DNA of 64,000 nucleotides from CAVYPR01 sp963770505 (GTDB lineage: Bacteria; Actinomycetota; Acidimicrobiia; Acidimicrobiales; RAAP-2): the NCBI GenBank assembly GCA_963770505.1, contig CAVYPR010000001.1, forward strand, positions 868,001-932,000. The letters are read 5' to 3'. Below are positions 33,700-41,932 of this stretch, piece by piece. The translations under genes and the position numbers were made by a program. Below the pieces are notes generated by a model, which saw only the letters and a list, made by a program, of their open reading frames with translations, made no database searches and had not been told where the DNA came from. Position 1 is the stretch's first letter. Each line of letters begins with the position of its first letter.

Positions 33700-35571
33700 C
33701 TAACCACCGAATCGTCCGGCGCCCGGGAAACCACCGCTCACGGAGATCGCACCGCCGGGGATGCGAAAACTTCCGCCACCGCCAAGTAGTCCTGCGCTGC
33801 TCGAGGTGGACGACGACGGGACAGCCTGGTCGAGATCGGCCAGGATGATCTCGGTCTTCGCCGGAAGCTTCGACACGATCTGGGTGTATTCGGCGCCGAC
33901 CGCGCCGACGTGCACAGGGTCGCGGACCTCTTGGTGTGTCTTCAAGATGTCCAGGAACGTGATGCCGCTCGCCGTATGAACGGCCGAGGTCGGGACCACC
34001 TGAACCCTTTTCGCCTCGGCAAGGGTGATGGCGATCTGAGCGGCCGAGCCGGCAGCGATGTCGTGCGATCCCACCGGGAGGGCGACGACGAGGGGATATG
34101 TGTAGCTGGAACTCGAGGTGTCGACAGGTCCGACCCTCGCTACGGTGCCGGCGAGCGTGCCCGTCGTGCCCGTGACCGTCACCTGCGCCGCGTCCCCGAC
34201 CTTCACCGTGGAGGCCTGGGTGGGTGACAGGGTGGCCGTGGCCTCGTAGGAGCCGGAGTTGATGATCGTGACGACGTCCGTGGTCGAGCCGGCACTGACG
34301 GACTGTCCGTCCGACAGACCCACCGACACCACGGTCCCGCTGATGGGGCTGGTGAGTTGCGCATCGGCGAGGTCTTCCTGGGCCTTGATCAACGACGCCT
34401 TGGCCGAGTCGATCGACGCTTGGTCGCTGGCGAGCTGCTGGGCGCTGTCCGAGGCGGTCGACCCATCTGCTGAGGAGGAAGAGCCGTGGTCGGACGGGGT
34501 TGTCGAGGCGCTGGAGGTGGACGTCGGGCTGGAGGCGGGAGTCGAGCCAGCAGAGGGGCTGGCCGAAGCGGTGCTCGTCTTGGCCCGACTCGTTGTCGAG
34601 GCCGCACTGGATGTGGTTCCAGGAGTCGCGCCGTTGGATGTCGCTCCGGCGCCGGTCGAGCTCGGACCCTCGGCCGAGCTGGCGCCGGACGATGTCGACG
34701 TGTGCGCTCCAGTCAACAGTCTGGCCAGTGTCGCTTCTGCCTGCGCAACCACCGTCTGATCGGTCTGGACCTGTTTCTCTGCCGAGAGCGCCTGGGCCAG
34801 TGCTTTGGAACACGCGGACGGGTCTGTCGAGCCGGAGGACGCGCTCACCCTCGCCTTCGATGTCGCTGCGGCCTTGGGCGGCGGCCCTGTCGATGCTGTG
34901 CTGCTAGTCGACGTACCCCCGCAGGCAGCCTGTGCCTGGCTCAGGGCCTGACCGGCCGCCGCGGCATCGGTGTCGGCGGTCTGTTGGGCCGCCACGACAG
35001 CCTGTTGGGCCTGTGCGAGGTGGGGTGTGCTGCCCGCGCCACTTGACGATGCCGAGGCTGCGCCGGAGGCCTGCGGCGCGGTCGTCGTGGTCGTCGTGGT
35101 GCTCGACGAGGTCGTCGTCGTGGTGGTGCTGGACGACGTCGTGGTGGCGGAGTGCGACGACGACGATGTCTGGGCCGCCTCGTCCTCGGAGAGCCGGGAT
35201 TCGGCTGCCGTGAGCGTGGTCTGCGCGGATGTGACGGCCTTCGACAGCGCTGTGGCCTTGAGGGAGGCCAGCGTCTCCCCGGCGGCTACCTGCTGGTTCA
35301 GCGAGACGTCGACCGAAGAGACGGTCCCGGCTACCTGGAAGTCGGCGGTCGATTCGTTGACGGGCGAGGCGGTGCCCGAGACGTCGAGGAGCTTGTGCAC
35401 CGTCGCCGTGGTCGGAGTGCTCATCCGGTAGCCGGGGGTTGCCGATGCCCAGGGCGCCCACAGCGCCAGGCCCGTGCCGACCGCAGCCAACAGCGCGATG
35501 CCACCCAGGAGGCCCCACGAGCGACGCCCCCACCGGGGAGGTTCGGAGTCAGGCACCGGCCGACGCGGCAA
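33700..35571 (-). CDS. HlyD/RND-type efflux adaptor with Ser/Thr-rich hairpin
   Basis: The 623-residue membrane-fusion protein starts (TTG at 35571, or GTG at 35556) with a cytoplasmic tail and one membrane segment (SWGLLGGIALLAAVGTGLAL). The first lipoyl half (VAGTVSSVDVSLNQQVAAGE) and second half (LTSPISGTVVSVGLSDGQSV) flank about 290 residues that in place of a regular coiled coil are largely Ser, Thr, Ala and Gly, with Thr/Ser runs at residues 135-165. Beta-barrel sequence follows. The end is Gly/Phe-rich (GGGGSFRIPGG, GGFPGAGRFGG). It is the last gene of the operon with MacB components and probably couples export to outer layers. Confidence 0.85.
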   Translation of the reverse strand: MPRRPVPDSEPPRWGRRSWGLLGGIALLAAVGTGLALWAPWASATPGYRMSTPTTATVHKLLDVSGTASPVNESTADFQVAGTVSSVDVSLNQQVAAGETLASLKATALSKAVTSAQTTLTAAESRLSEDEAAQTSSSSHSATTTSSSTTTTTTSSSTTTTTTTAPQASGAASASSSGAGSTPHLAQAQQAVVAAQQTADTDAAAAGQALSQAQAACGGTSTSSTASTGPPPKAAATSKARVSASSGSTDPSACSKALAQALSAEKQVQTDQTVVAQAEATLARLLTGAHTSTSSGASSAEGPSSTGAGATSNGATPGTTSSAASTTSRAKTSTASASPSAGSTPASSPTSTSSASTTPSDHGSSSSADGSTASDSAQQLASDQASIDSAKASLIKAQEDLADAQLTSPISGTVVSVGLSDGQSVSAGSTTDVVTIINSGSYEATATLSPTQASTVKVGDAAQVTVTGTTGTLAGTVARVGPVDTSSSSYTYPLVVALPVGSHDIAAGSAAQIAITLAEAKRVQVVPTSAVHTASGITFLDILKTHQEVRDPVHVGAVGAEYTQIVSKLPAKTEIILADLDQAVPSSSTSSSAGLLGGGGSFRIPGGAISVSGGFPGAGRFGG

Positions 35572-36430
35572 ATCCGGTGGTGCAACTCTTGCCGCCGGTC
35601 GAAGTGATCTGGATCGTCGACGCTGCGACGGCGCCGGTCGAGTCGCTGGATCCCGCCGCCGTCACGCAGTCGCCGACCGCCAGGTCCGAAGAGGCGGCAG
35701 CCTGGCGCTCGCTGTAGGTGGTCGACGACGTAATCGCCACCTTCACCGTGGAGGTCTTGAAGGACGGCCTCTTGCCCTTGGCCGGCTTCTTCGCCGATGT
35801 GATGCTGGCCGAGGAGAACCCGGAGATCTTCATCGATGTGGCGCTGACCGCCGTCACCTTTCCGGTGGCGAATCCCACGTTCGCCGACCCGGAGAAGTGC
35901 CGAGCGGATCCGCCAGGGAACCTTCCACCGCCCGGCGGACCGCCGGAACCGCTGCGGAAGGAGCCGCCGGCGGGGGGTCCTCCGGACCCGCCTGGGAATC
36001 CCCCGCTTCTCGTCGCGCCGCCGGACCCGCTCCCTGTCGGCCTGCCGAACCCGCCGCTGCACTTCCCCGATGTCGGTTGGCTGACGGTGACGGTCTTGGC
36101 CGTCACCTCCTTTGACTTCTTCGAGGTGGATCCCGAGACGGTGACGCAGTCCCCGACGGCGACCGAAGTGGCGGGGACCGTCGCCATCTGGGTGAAGGTC
36201 GTCGATGTCGTCCAGTTCACCGTCACCTGGCCCGTGAAACTGTTCTGCACCTCGATCGACGATCCTGTGATGGCCGCCACACTGCCGAAGGCCCCCGGGA
36301 AGGAGTGGCCGGACGATGGTGCGGATGTGGAGGACGCCGCCCCCGCCTCCGTGGCCACGCCCAGGACGAGCAGGGACAACAGGGCGGCGACTGCGGTCAC
36401 CGAGAGCAGCTGAGGAGCATGGCGCCTCAT
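35549..36430 (-). CDS. Secreted DUF5666-type protein with Gly/Pro/Phe linker
   Basis: A 293-residue protein with a signal peptide (LLSVTAVAALLSLLVLGVA, cut near GAASS). Two OB-like DUF5666 domains, FGSVAAITGSSIEVQNSFTG (about 48-110) and VGFATGKVTAVSATSMKISG (about 185-275), each contain a single cysteine (VGDCVTV, VGDCVTA). They are joined by a 60-residue Gly/Pro/Phe linker with GGFPGGSGGPP and GGRFPGG. SD AAAGGAG precedes the ATG. It lies between the MacB permease and the last adaptor. Function unknown; it may be an extracellular partner of the transporter. Confidence 0.8.
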   Translation of the reverse strand: MRRHAPQLLSVTAVAALLSLLVLGVATEAGAASSTSAPSSGHSFPGAFGSVAAITGSSIEVQNSFTGQVTVNWTTSTTFTQMATVPATSVAVGDCVTVSGSTSKKSKEVTAKTVTVSQPTSGKCSGGFGRPTGSGSGGATRSGGFPGGSGGPPAGGSFRSGSGGPPGGGRFPGGSARHFSGSANVGFATGKVTAVSATSMKISGFSSASITSAKKPAKGKRPSFKTSTVKVAITSSTTYSERQAAASSDLAVGDCVTAAGSSDSTGAVAASTIQITSTGGKSCTTGFAASAGA

Positions 36431-36485
36431 TGTTGTGGGTTCTCCTTTGTGTTGTGCCGGCCGGGGGCCGGCGGGTCGATGGCGG

Positions 36486-37718
36486 TCATTCGCTGCGCAA
36501 GGCGTCGATGGGGGCGAGTCGGGCCGCTCGCGAGGCGGGGTAGACCCCGAACACGAGGCCGATGGCGATCGCCACCAGCAGGGCGCCGACGGTGGCCAAG
36601 GCCGAGAGCGAGATCGGGTAGCCGATGGCGTGGGGCAAAAGGACGGTGCCGATGACCGCCAGGAGGGCGCCGAGCGCCCCGCCGGTCAGCCCCAGCACCG
36701 ACGCCTCGAAGAGGAACTGGCGCCGGATGAGCTTGGGGGTCGCCCCCAGCGCCTTGCGGAGTCCGATCTCACGGATCCGCTCGGTCACCGACACCAGCAT
36801 GATGTTCATCACTCCGATCCCCCCGACCAGCAGGGAGATGCCGGCGATACCACCGAGCAGGATCGTCAAGGTCCGGTCCACCGAGGTCGAGGTGGAGACC
36901 AGGGATTGTTCGGAGGTGATGGTGAAGTCGGCATTGGAGGATGTGGAGATGCCGTGCAGGGCGAGCAGCTCGGCGTCGGCCTCTTGGTAGGCGGCCGAAA
37001 GCGTGGAGGACGACGTGGCTTGCACCAAGATGGAGCTCAACGAGTTCGACCCGAAGAGCCGCTGGGTGGCCGTGGTGATGGGCACGACGACCTGATCGTC
37101 CTGGTTCGAGCCGGTCGATGTGGACGACGAACCGACCGAGTTGAGGACCCCGATGACCGTCATCGGGACGCCGTCGACCTTGACGGTCTCTCCCACCGGG
37201 TCCACTCCCTTGAAGAGCTCCGAGGCCGTTGTCGACCCGAGCACGGCCACGGCCGTGCCGTCGGTGACGTCCTGATCGTCGATGAATCGTCCCTGGGTGA
37301 CGCTTCGACTTCGCGCCGTCTCCCACGCGGGCGTGGTTCCGTTGACCGTGGAGGTCCAGGTGGAAGACCCGGCGGTGAGGGTCTCGGAGGAGGAGGCCAC
37401 CGGGGCCACGGCCTTGATGTCAGGGGCCACGGTCTTGGATTGGAGGGCATCGGCGTCGGACTCGGTCAGGGTCGAGGCCGAGCCGAAGCCCTCCCGGATG
37501 CCGCTCGATGACGTCGTGCTACCGGGCGTGACCGTGAGCAGGTTGGTCCCCAGGGCGGTGATCTCCGAGGTCACCTGGTTCTGCGCGCCCTGACCGAGCC
37601 CGACGGTGAGGATGACCGCGGCAATCCCGATCATGATGCCGACCACGGTGAGCCCCGACCGCAGCCGGTGCGTCCGTACCGCGTCGATGCCGGTGCGGAG
37701 CGTCTCGAGCCAGGTCAT
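36486..37718 (-). CDS. MacB-type ABC transporter permease
   Basis: The 410-residue permease has an N-terminal membrane segment (SGLTVVGIMIGIAAVILTV), a large extracytoplasmic domain (about 45-280, Ser/Thr-rich), and three C-terminal segments with the FtsX-like motif REIGLRKALGATPKLIRRQFL. This topology matches MacB/FtsX mechanotransmission transporters. It overlaps the ATPase gene by ATGA. With the adaptors it forms a macrolide- or peptide-export-like machine; substrate unknown. Confidence 0.92.
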   Translation of the reverse strand: MTWLETLRTGIDAVRTHRLRSGLTVVGIMIGIAAVILTVGLGQGAQNQVTSEITALGTNLLTVTPGSTTSSSGIREGFGSASTLTESDADALQSKTVAPDIKAVAPVASSSETLTAGSSTWTSTVNGTTPAWETARSRSVTQGRFIDDQDVTDGTAVAVLGSTTASELFKGVDPVGETVKVDGVPMTVIGVLNSVGSSSTSTGSNQDDQVVVPITTATQRLFGSNSLSSILVQATSSSTLSAAYQEADAELLALHGISTSSNADFTITSEQSLVSTSTSVDRTLTILLGGIAGISLLVGGIGVMNIMLVSVTERIREIGLRKALGATPKLIRRQFLFEASVLGLTGGALGALLAVIGTVLLPHAIGYPISLSALATVGALLVAIAIGLVFGVYPASRAARLAPIDALRSE

Positions 37719-38407
37719 GAGACGAGCTGCTCGTCCCTGGCCAGCAGGCCGTCGCGGATGCGCACGGTTCGCTGGGCCCCTGCGGCCACCTCTGCCTCGT
37801 GCGTGATGAGGACGATCGTCCGACCGGCCTCGTGCATCCCGTGCAAGAGCTCCATGAGGTCGGCGGCGGACTGCGAATCCAAGGCGCCGGTGGGCTCGTC
37901 GGCAAGCATCAGGTCGGGGTCGGTGACCAGCGCCCGGGCGATGGCCACCCGCTGCTGCTGTCCACCGGAGAGCTCACCCGGGCGGTGCTCCACTCGGTCT
38001 CCAAGGCCGACGCGTTCGAGCGCGGCGATGGCCCGCGCTCGACGTTGCTTGCGTCCCACCCCGGCGTAGGTCAGCGGCACCTCGACATTGCGCCAGGCGG
38101 ACATGGAGGGAAGCAGGTTGAACTGCTGGAAGACGAAGCCGATGCGCCGGTTCCTGATGGAGGCCAGCGCCGCCTCGTCCAAACGGCCGACGTGCTCCCC
38201 GGCCAGGTGATAGGTACCCGACGTCGCCACGTCGAGGCAGCCCAGGATGTGCATGAGCGTCGACTTGCCGGAGCCCGACGGGCCCATGATGGCCACGTAC
38301 TCTCCCTCCTCGATCGTCATGGTGATCCCTCGAAGGGCGGCCACCGCCAGCGAGCCGGTTCGGTAGACCTTGGTCACGTGGTCGAGCTCAATGACCGGCT
38401 CAGCCAC
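37715..38407 (-). CDS. MacB/LolD-type ABC transporter ATPase
   Basis: A 230-residue ATPase with Walker A MGPSGSGKSTLMHILG, Q-loop FVFQQFNLLPSMSAW, signature ELSGGQQQRVAIARAL, Walker B LMLADEPTGALDS and the H-loop in VLITHEAEVA. The GTG at 38407 overlaps the adaptor stop by 8 bases. The frame is open further upstream but inside the adaptor gene. It drives the adjacent permease. Confidence 0.93.
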   Translation of the reverse strand: MAEPVIELDHVTKVYRTGSLAVAALRGITMTIEEGEYVAIMGPSGSGKSTLMHILGCLDVATSGTYHLAGEHVGRLDEAALASIRNRRIGFVFQQFNLLPSMSAWRNVEVPLTYAGVGRKQRRARAIAALERVGLGDRVEHRPGELSGGQQQRVAIARALVTDPDLMLADEPTGALDSQSAADLMELLHGMHEAGRTIVLITHEAEVAAGAQRTVRIRDGLLARDEQLVS

Positions 38408-39845
38408 CGGTTGCTCCCCCCGGGAAGCCGCCGACCCGCTGGAAGTTGCCGCCGCCGGGGAAGCCACCGGTGGGCAGCCCGCCCGAGTTGCCCGAACCGC
38501 CGAGCAAGCTTCGACCTCCACCGGGACCGGAACGGAAGGTGACGACCTGCTCGAGCACCTTGTCGCCGGACTTGAGGCCGCTCGAGATCTGGGTCTCTCC
38601 TGTGGACACCTCCCCGGTCGTGACGGCACGCACGACGTGACGGCCTCCTGTGACGACCGTGACCTGCGCCTTGCCCCCGGTGTAGGAGATCGCCCCCGTC
38701 GGGACCTCGACGACTGTGTCGAGCTGCTTGACGATGATCGTCAATGTGGCCGACGCGCCGGCGTAGAGACCGCTCGGGGAGCCCGTCACATTGACCGTCA
38801 CCGGGAACGAAGGCACGCCGGTCGAAGAGCTGGCGATCAGCCCTACCGACGACACGGTGCCGTAGTACGTAGAAGAAGAGGAGGTCGAACTGGCGGAGCT
38901 GGAACCGGTGGCGCCTGTGCCCCCGGTCTTTCCGGCGCGCCCGAGCAACGCCGCGAAGAAGCTCCCGGCTCCACCAGAGCTGCTCGAGTTGGACGGACTG
39001 ATGGTGACCTGGTCGCCCTGCTTCACCTGGCCGATCTGGGTGTCGTCGACGGTGGTGCTGACCTTGTAGCTGTCGCTCGAGATCACGACGATCTGAGCCG
39101 ACGACGACGAAGGTGAGCTGCTCGATGTCGTCGAACCGGTCGGGCTGCTCGATGTCGAGGAGGATGAGGGATTCGAGCCGCCGCCGCCTCCACCGCTGAC
39201 CTGTTGTCCCACGTCGAGCTTCACCGAGGCGACCGTGCCGGCGATGGACGAGGTGAGGGAGGCGTCCGCCAGGTCCGTGTTGGCCGATGTGAGCTGGGAC
39301 TGCGCCGAGGTCACCGCGGCCTCGTCGGAGAGGATCTGGCTTGTCGAGGCCCCGCTGGACTCGTCGCTCGAGAGCTTGGCCTCGGCCGATGTCAGGCTCG
39401 CCTGGGCCGAGTCGGCCGTGGCCTGCAGTGCCGACGGGTCCACGGTGGCCAGGACCTGTCCGGCCGTCACGGCTTGACCGACCGCCACGTCGACGGCCGT
39501 GACCTTGCCAGAGACGGCGAAGCTCAGGTCGGCCTCATTGGCTGGTTCGATGGTCCCCGACGCCGACACGGTCTGCTTCATCGTCCCGGTGGTGACGGTC
39601 ACCACCTGGGTCGTCGTGGTCACCCCTGGACCTGTGGAGCCCTTGGTCCCGAGCCAGATGCCGATGCCCGCACCGGCGGCCAGGAGGACGACCACCGCGG
39701 CGATGACCAGGTTGCGCTTGTGCCGGGTCCGTGAGGGAGGACCGAGGTCATCGACAGGAGGGACCGCCGGGATCTGCTCGGTCGGCTTCCCGATGACCTC
39801 CTCGTCGGCCCCGGAAGGGGCGGTGACCACGTTCTGAGAACCCAT
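38400..39845 (-). CDS. HlyD/RND-type efflux adaptor (first gene of the operon)
   Basis: The 481-residue adaptor has a cytoplasmic N terminus, one membrane segment (LVIAAVVVLLAAGAGIGIWL), lipoyl halves (VSGKVTAVDVAVGQAVTAGQ and TSSIAGTVASVKLDVGQQVS) and beta-barrel parts (TIIVKQLDTVVEVPTGAISY). Low-complexity Ser/Thr/Gly segments interrupt it at about 215-250 and 310-330. The C terminus contains GGLPTGGFPGGGNFQ and GGFPGG. Operon order is adaptor, ATPase, permease, DUF5666, second adaptor. No Shine-Dalgarno site is visible; an inverted repeat covers that position. Confidence 0.88.
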   Translation of the reverse strand: MGSQNVVTAPSGADEEVIGKPTEQIPAVPPVDDLGPPSRTRHKRNLVIAAVVVLLAAGAGIGIWLGTKGSTGPGVTTTTQVVTVTTGTMKQTVSASGTIEPANEADLSFAVSGKVTAVDVAVGQAVTAGQVLATVDPSALQATADSAQASLTSAEAKLSSDESSGASTSQILSDEAAVTSAQSQLTSANTDLADASLTSSIAGTVASVKLDVGQQVSGGGGGGSNPSSSSTSSSPTGSTTSSSSPSSSSAQIVVISSDSYKVSTTVDDTQIGQVKQGDQVTISPSNSSSSGGAGSFFAALLGRAGKTGGTGATGSSSASSTSSSSTYYGTVSSVGLIASSSTGVPSFPVTVNVTGSPSGLYAGASATLTIIVKQLDTVVEVPTGAISYTGGKAQVTVVTGGRHVVRAVTTGEVSTGETQISSGLKSGDKVLEQVVTFRSGPGGGRSLLGGSGNSGGLPTGGFPGGGNFQRVGGFPGGATGG

Positions 39846-39848
39846 CTA

Positions 39849-39872
39849 CACAGGAAAGTCTTCGAACCTGTG
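39849..39872. promoter_or_regulatory. Inverted repeat over the start region of the efflux operon
   Basis: CACAGG (39849-39854) and CCTGTG (39867-39872) are perfect complements separated by 12 bases and lie 4-27 bases before the ATG at 39845. They could form a leader hairpin at the ribosome site or an operator. Confidence 0.5.
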
Positions 39873-39884
39873 GGTCCCCCAAGT

Positions 39885-39909
39885 GATTCTTATGATTTCG
39901 TTAAGAATC
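39885..39909. promoter_or_regulatory. Perfect 8-9-8 inverted repeat, candidate operator of the efflux operon
   Basis: GATTCTTA (39885-39892) and TAAGAATC (39902-39909) are exact complements around a 9-base spacer, in an AT-rich island within GC-rich DNA. The minus strand also has CATAAGAAT as a possible -10. The arrangement fits a TetR- or MarR-family site, but no regulator gene is adjacent. Confidence 0.6.
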
Positions 39910-39996
39910 CCAGGTTCTCGCCGCTCTCGGCGCCATGCAGGGCGCCGGCCGGCACCGGGCGGGTCAACCCTGCTCCCGGCCCGCCGGGGTCGGGCT

Positions 39997-40230
39997 TCAG
40001 GGTGTGGGGTTGGGCTCCTTGGGGCGCCGTCCGAGCAGCCACAGCAGGGCCTTTCCGGCCCGCCCGGGCTGCTGTGAGTGTTGGTGGTCGCCCCCGTAGC
40101 CCTCAGGGCCGGGCCCCGTCGTGGCCCCGCCGCCCAGCCCCGGTAGGGGGAGGGTGTTGGGTTCCTCGTACTTGGGCACCTTGGGGAGTCGGTGCTTCGC
40201 CTTGCGTGGCTTGTCGCCCTGGGATCCCAC
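39997..40230 (-). CDS. Possible small hypothetical protein
   Basis: A GTG-initiated frame of 77 residues reading VGSQGDKPRKAKHRLPKVPK, then a Gly/Pro-rich middle and RAGKALLWLLGRRPKEPNP. The lysine-rich start and mostly G/C third positions are compatible with a real gene, but no family is recognised and no ribosome site stands out. It may be noncoding. Confidence 0.3.
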   Translation of the reverse strand: MGSQGDKPRKAKHRLPKVPKYEEPNTLPLPGLGGGATTGPGPEGYGGDHQHSQQPGRAGKALLWLLGRRPKEPNPTP

Positions 40231-40486
40231 GACGACATCATGCCCAATTCGGGCCGAGGGGGCACGGACGGGGCTCCGCCGCCGCCCGGCCATCGTCCCG
40301 GCCGGCCCCGGGATCCTCAAGCACAGGCACGCTTCCAGGTCCGGTGTGCGTCATCGACCGGGCACCGGGGGCGCACCTGCCCCTCTCCGGCGAGCGCACG
40401 GACGGGTGGAGGGGCCGGCCGGCGAAGGACATCCTGCCCCGGGGAAGGTCTCCCCGCGGGTGCTGTCCTCCCCGGGAGGTCGTTCT
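40231..40486. other. Intergenic region
   Basis: Between the possible small gene and the next conserved gene. GC-rich, with no recognised element. Confidence 0.35.
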
Positions 40487-40831
40487 TCAGGAGGTCCAGT
40501 CGACCAGGACGTCGGGGGGCGGGCCTTCAGGCGGGGCACCCAGGTCGATGCCGGTCACGTCCTTGACTTGCCCACGAAACCAGATGGTGAACTCGTCGCT
40601 GGAGGTGGCGAGTTCACCGAAGGCCTTCTCGATGTCGGGTGCCTCGAACCACACCAACATGAAGCTCCCCATCGGGGTCTGCTGTAGAGCCCAGGTCTCC
40701 CGGGCGAGTCCCGTCCGAGCCGCCTGGGCGTCGAACGCCTTGCGGCGCTCCCCCATGCACGCGGCCGCGAAGTCCCTTCCTTCCTGTTCCTTGCCGGGAA
40801 GGATCGGGAACACGCCGTTGAACACCGCCAT
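40487..40831 (-). CDS. Conserved protein of unknown function, possible dimeric alpha/beta barrel
   Basis: The 114-residue protein reads MAVFNGVFPILPGKEQEGRD, RRKAFDAQAARTGLARETW, MLVWFEAPDIEKAFGELA and ends WFRGQVKDVTGIDLGAPP. The strand-helix-strand order suggests a ferredoxin-like fold as in monooxygenase-like proteins, and I recall similar unnamed proteins in soil bacteria. No catalytic residues can be assigned. SD GAGGAG lies 8 bases before the ATG. Monocistronic. Confidence 0.65.
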   Translation of the reverse strand: MAVFNGVFPILPGKEQEGRDFAAACMGERRKAFDAQAARTGLARETWALQQTPMGSFMLVWFEAPDIEKAFGELATSSDEFTIWFRGQVKDVTGIDLGAPPEGPPPDVLVDWTS

Positions 40832-41131
40832 GGGCTCATCTCCTCGTTCGTCCGCCGTCGCACCCGAGACAGTAGCAGCGGGCTCCGAAGGGGACCCGAT
40901 CCCGCTGACCCCCGCCCGGTGGATGCAGAGCGCAGCACCGACGCGGACGCCGTGGCCGGCGGTCGAGGTCAGCCGTCTTCCTCAACTACCGACGAGAACC
41001 GAACTGTGCGGCCCGCCTCGGTCCGAAGTACCCGCAAAGGCCGGCCACAGCATCCCCACAGACAGAGTGGATAGACCATGCACAACACGGGGCGGCAGAC
41101 CGTCGATGGACGGCCGCACAAAGGAGCAGTG
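40832..41131. other. Divergent intergenic region
   Basis: 300 bases between the unknown gene and the DUF5666 membrane protein. AAGGAG at 41121-41126 is the ribosome site of the latter; GATAGA near 41071 is a weak -10 candidate. An in-frame ATG at 41078 exists but lacks a ribosome site. Confidence 0.4.
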
Positions 41132-41917
41132 ATGGGCGAAGGTGAAGACGTGACGGTCCCCGGTTCCGGCGCCGATGCCGGCGTGCCTCCCACCGCCGAG
41201 ACCCCGGCCACCCCGCCCGGGCCCGGCCCGGCGCCGGTCGGCGTCATGGGGGCACCTCCGGCCGCCCCCCCGGCCATGGCGCCCCCGGCGGGCGGCGTTC
41301 CTCCCACCCCTCCCTACGGGCCGGGCTACTACTACGCCGCCCCCTACCCCTGGGGTCCCCCGCCGGGCGGGGTCCCCTACCCGCCGGCCGCGCCCGCCGA
41401 GCGGCGCACCCTCACCCTGGGCCGACTCGCCGCCGTGCTCGCCGCCCTGGCCATCCTGCTCGTCGGCCTCGCCGTGGGCATCGGCATCGGGGCCGCCGTG
41501 TGGTCCGGTGGGCCGGCGCCGGCTCCGGTGCGCTTCCCCGGCGTGCGAGGCCCCACAGGGTCGATTCGGATCGGGACAGGGCAGCGGCTCCCCGCCACCG
41601 GCCCGGCCACACCGGGCCGGGCACGCATCGGCAACGGCGGGTTCGGCTTCGGGGGGTTCGGCGGCACCACCGGCACGATCACCAAGGTGTCGGGCTCGAC
41701 CGTCACGGTGAAGGAGGCCGACGGGTCCACCGTCACCGTCACCGTCCCCTCGTCGGCCAAGGTCACCGTGACCAAGCCGGGCAGCACGTCGGACCTCGCC
41801 TCGGGCGCGTGCGTCAGGGTCGCCGGCGGCCGCACAGCGCCGGCCGCCTCGGGGGGCTCGTCGTCGGTCAACGCACGGGCCGTGCAGGTGCTCCCCGCCG
41901 CCGACTGCTCGTCCTGA
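41132..41917 (+). CDS. Membrane-anchored DUF5666-type protein with proline-rich N terminus
   Basis: A 261-residue protein. Residues 1-95 are Pro/Gly/Ala/Tyr-rich (PPYGPGYYYAAPYPWGPPPG) and cytoplasmic; one membrane helix follows (LAAVLAALAILLVGLAVGIG). Outside, a Gly/Phe segment (GNGGFGFGGFGG) leads to an OB-like domain, ITKVSGSTVTVKEADGSTVT, with a single Cys in GACVRVAGG. The ATG at 41132 has a good AAGGAG 5 bases upstream. It resembles the secreted DUF5666 protein at 35549-36430. Function unknown. Confidence 0.8.
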   Translation: MGEGEDVTVPGSGADAGVPPTAETPATPPGPGPAPVGVMGAPPAAPPAMAPPAGGVPPTPPYGPGYYYAAPYPWGPPPGGVPYPPAAPAERRTLTLGRLAAVLAALAILLVGLAVGIGIGAAVWSGGPAPAPVRFPGVRGPTGSIRIGTGQRLPATGPATPGRARIGNGGFGFGGFGGTTGTITKVSGSTVTVKEADGSTVTVTVPSSAKVTVTKPGSTSDLASGACVRVAGGRTAPAASGGSSSVNARAVQVLPAADCSS

Positions 41918-41932
41918 GCCCCCCGGCGGGGT

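Noticed and set aside
39870..41132. 420-codon plus-strand open frame
   Set aside because: It has random-looking composition and crosses the promoter of the efflux operon and a conserved minus-strand gene.
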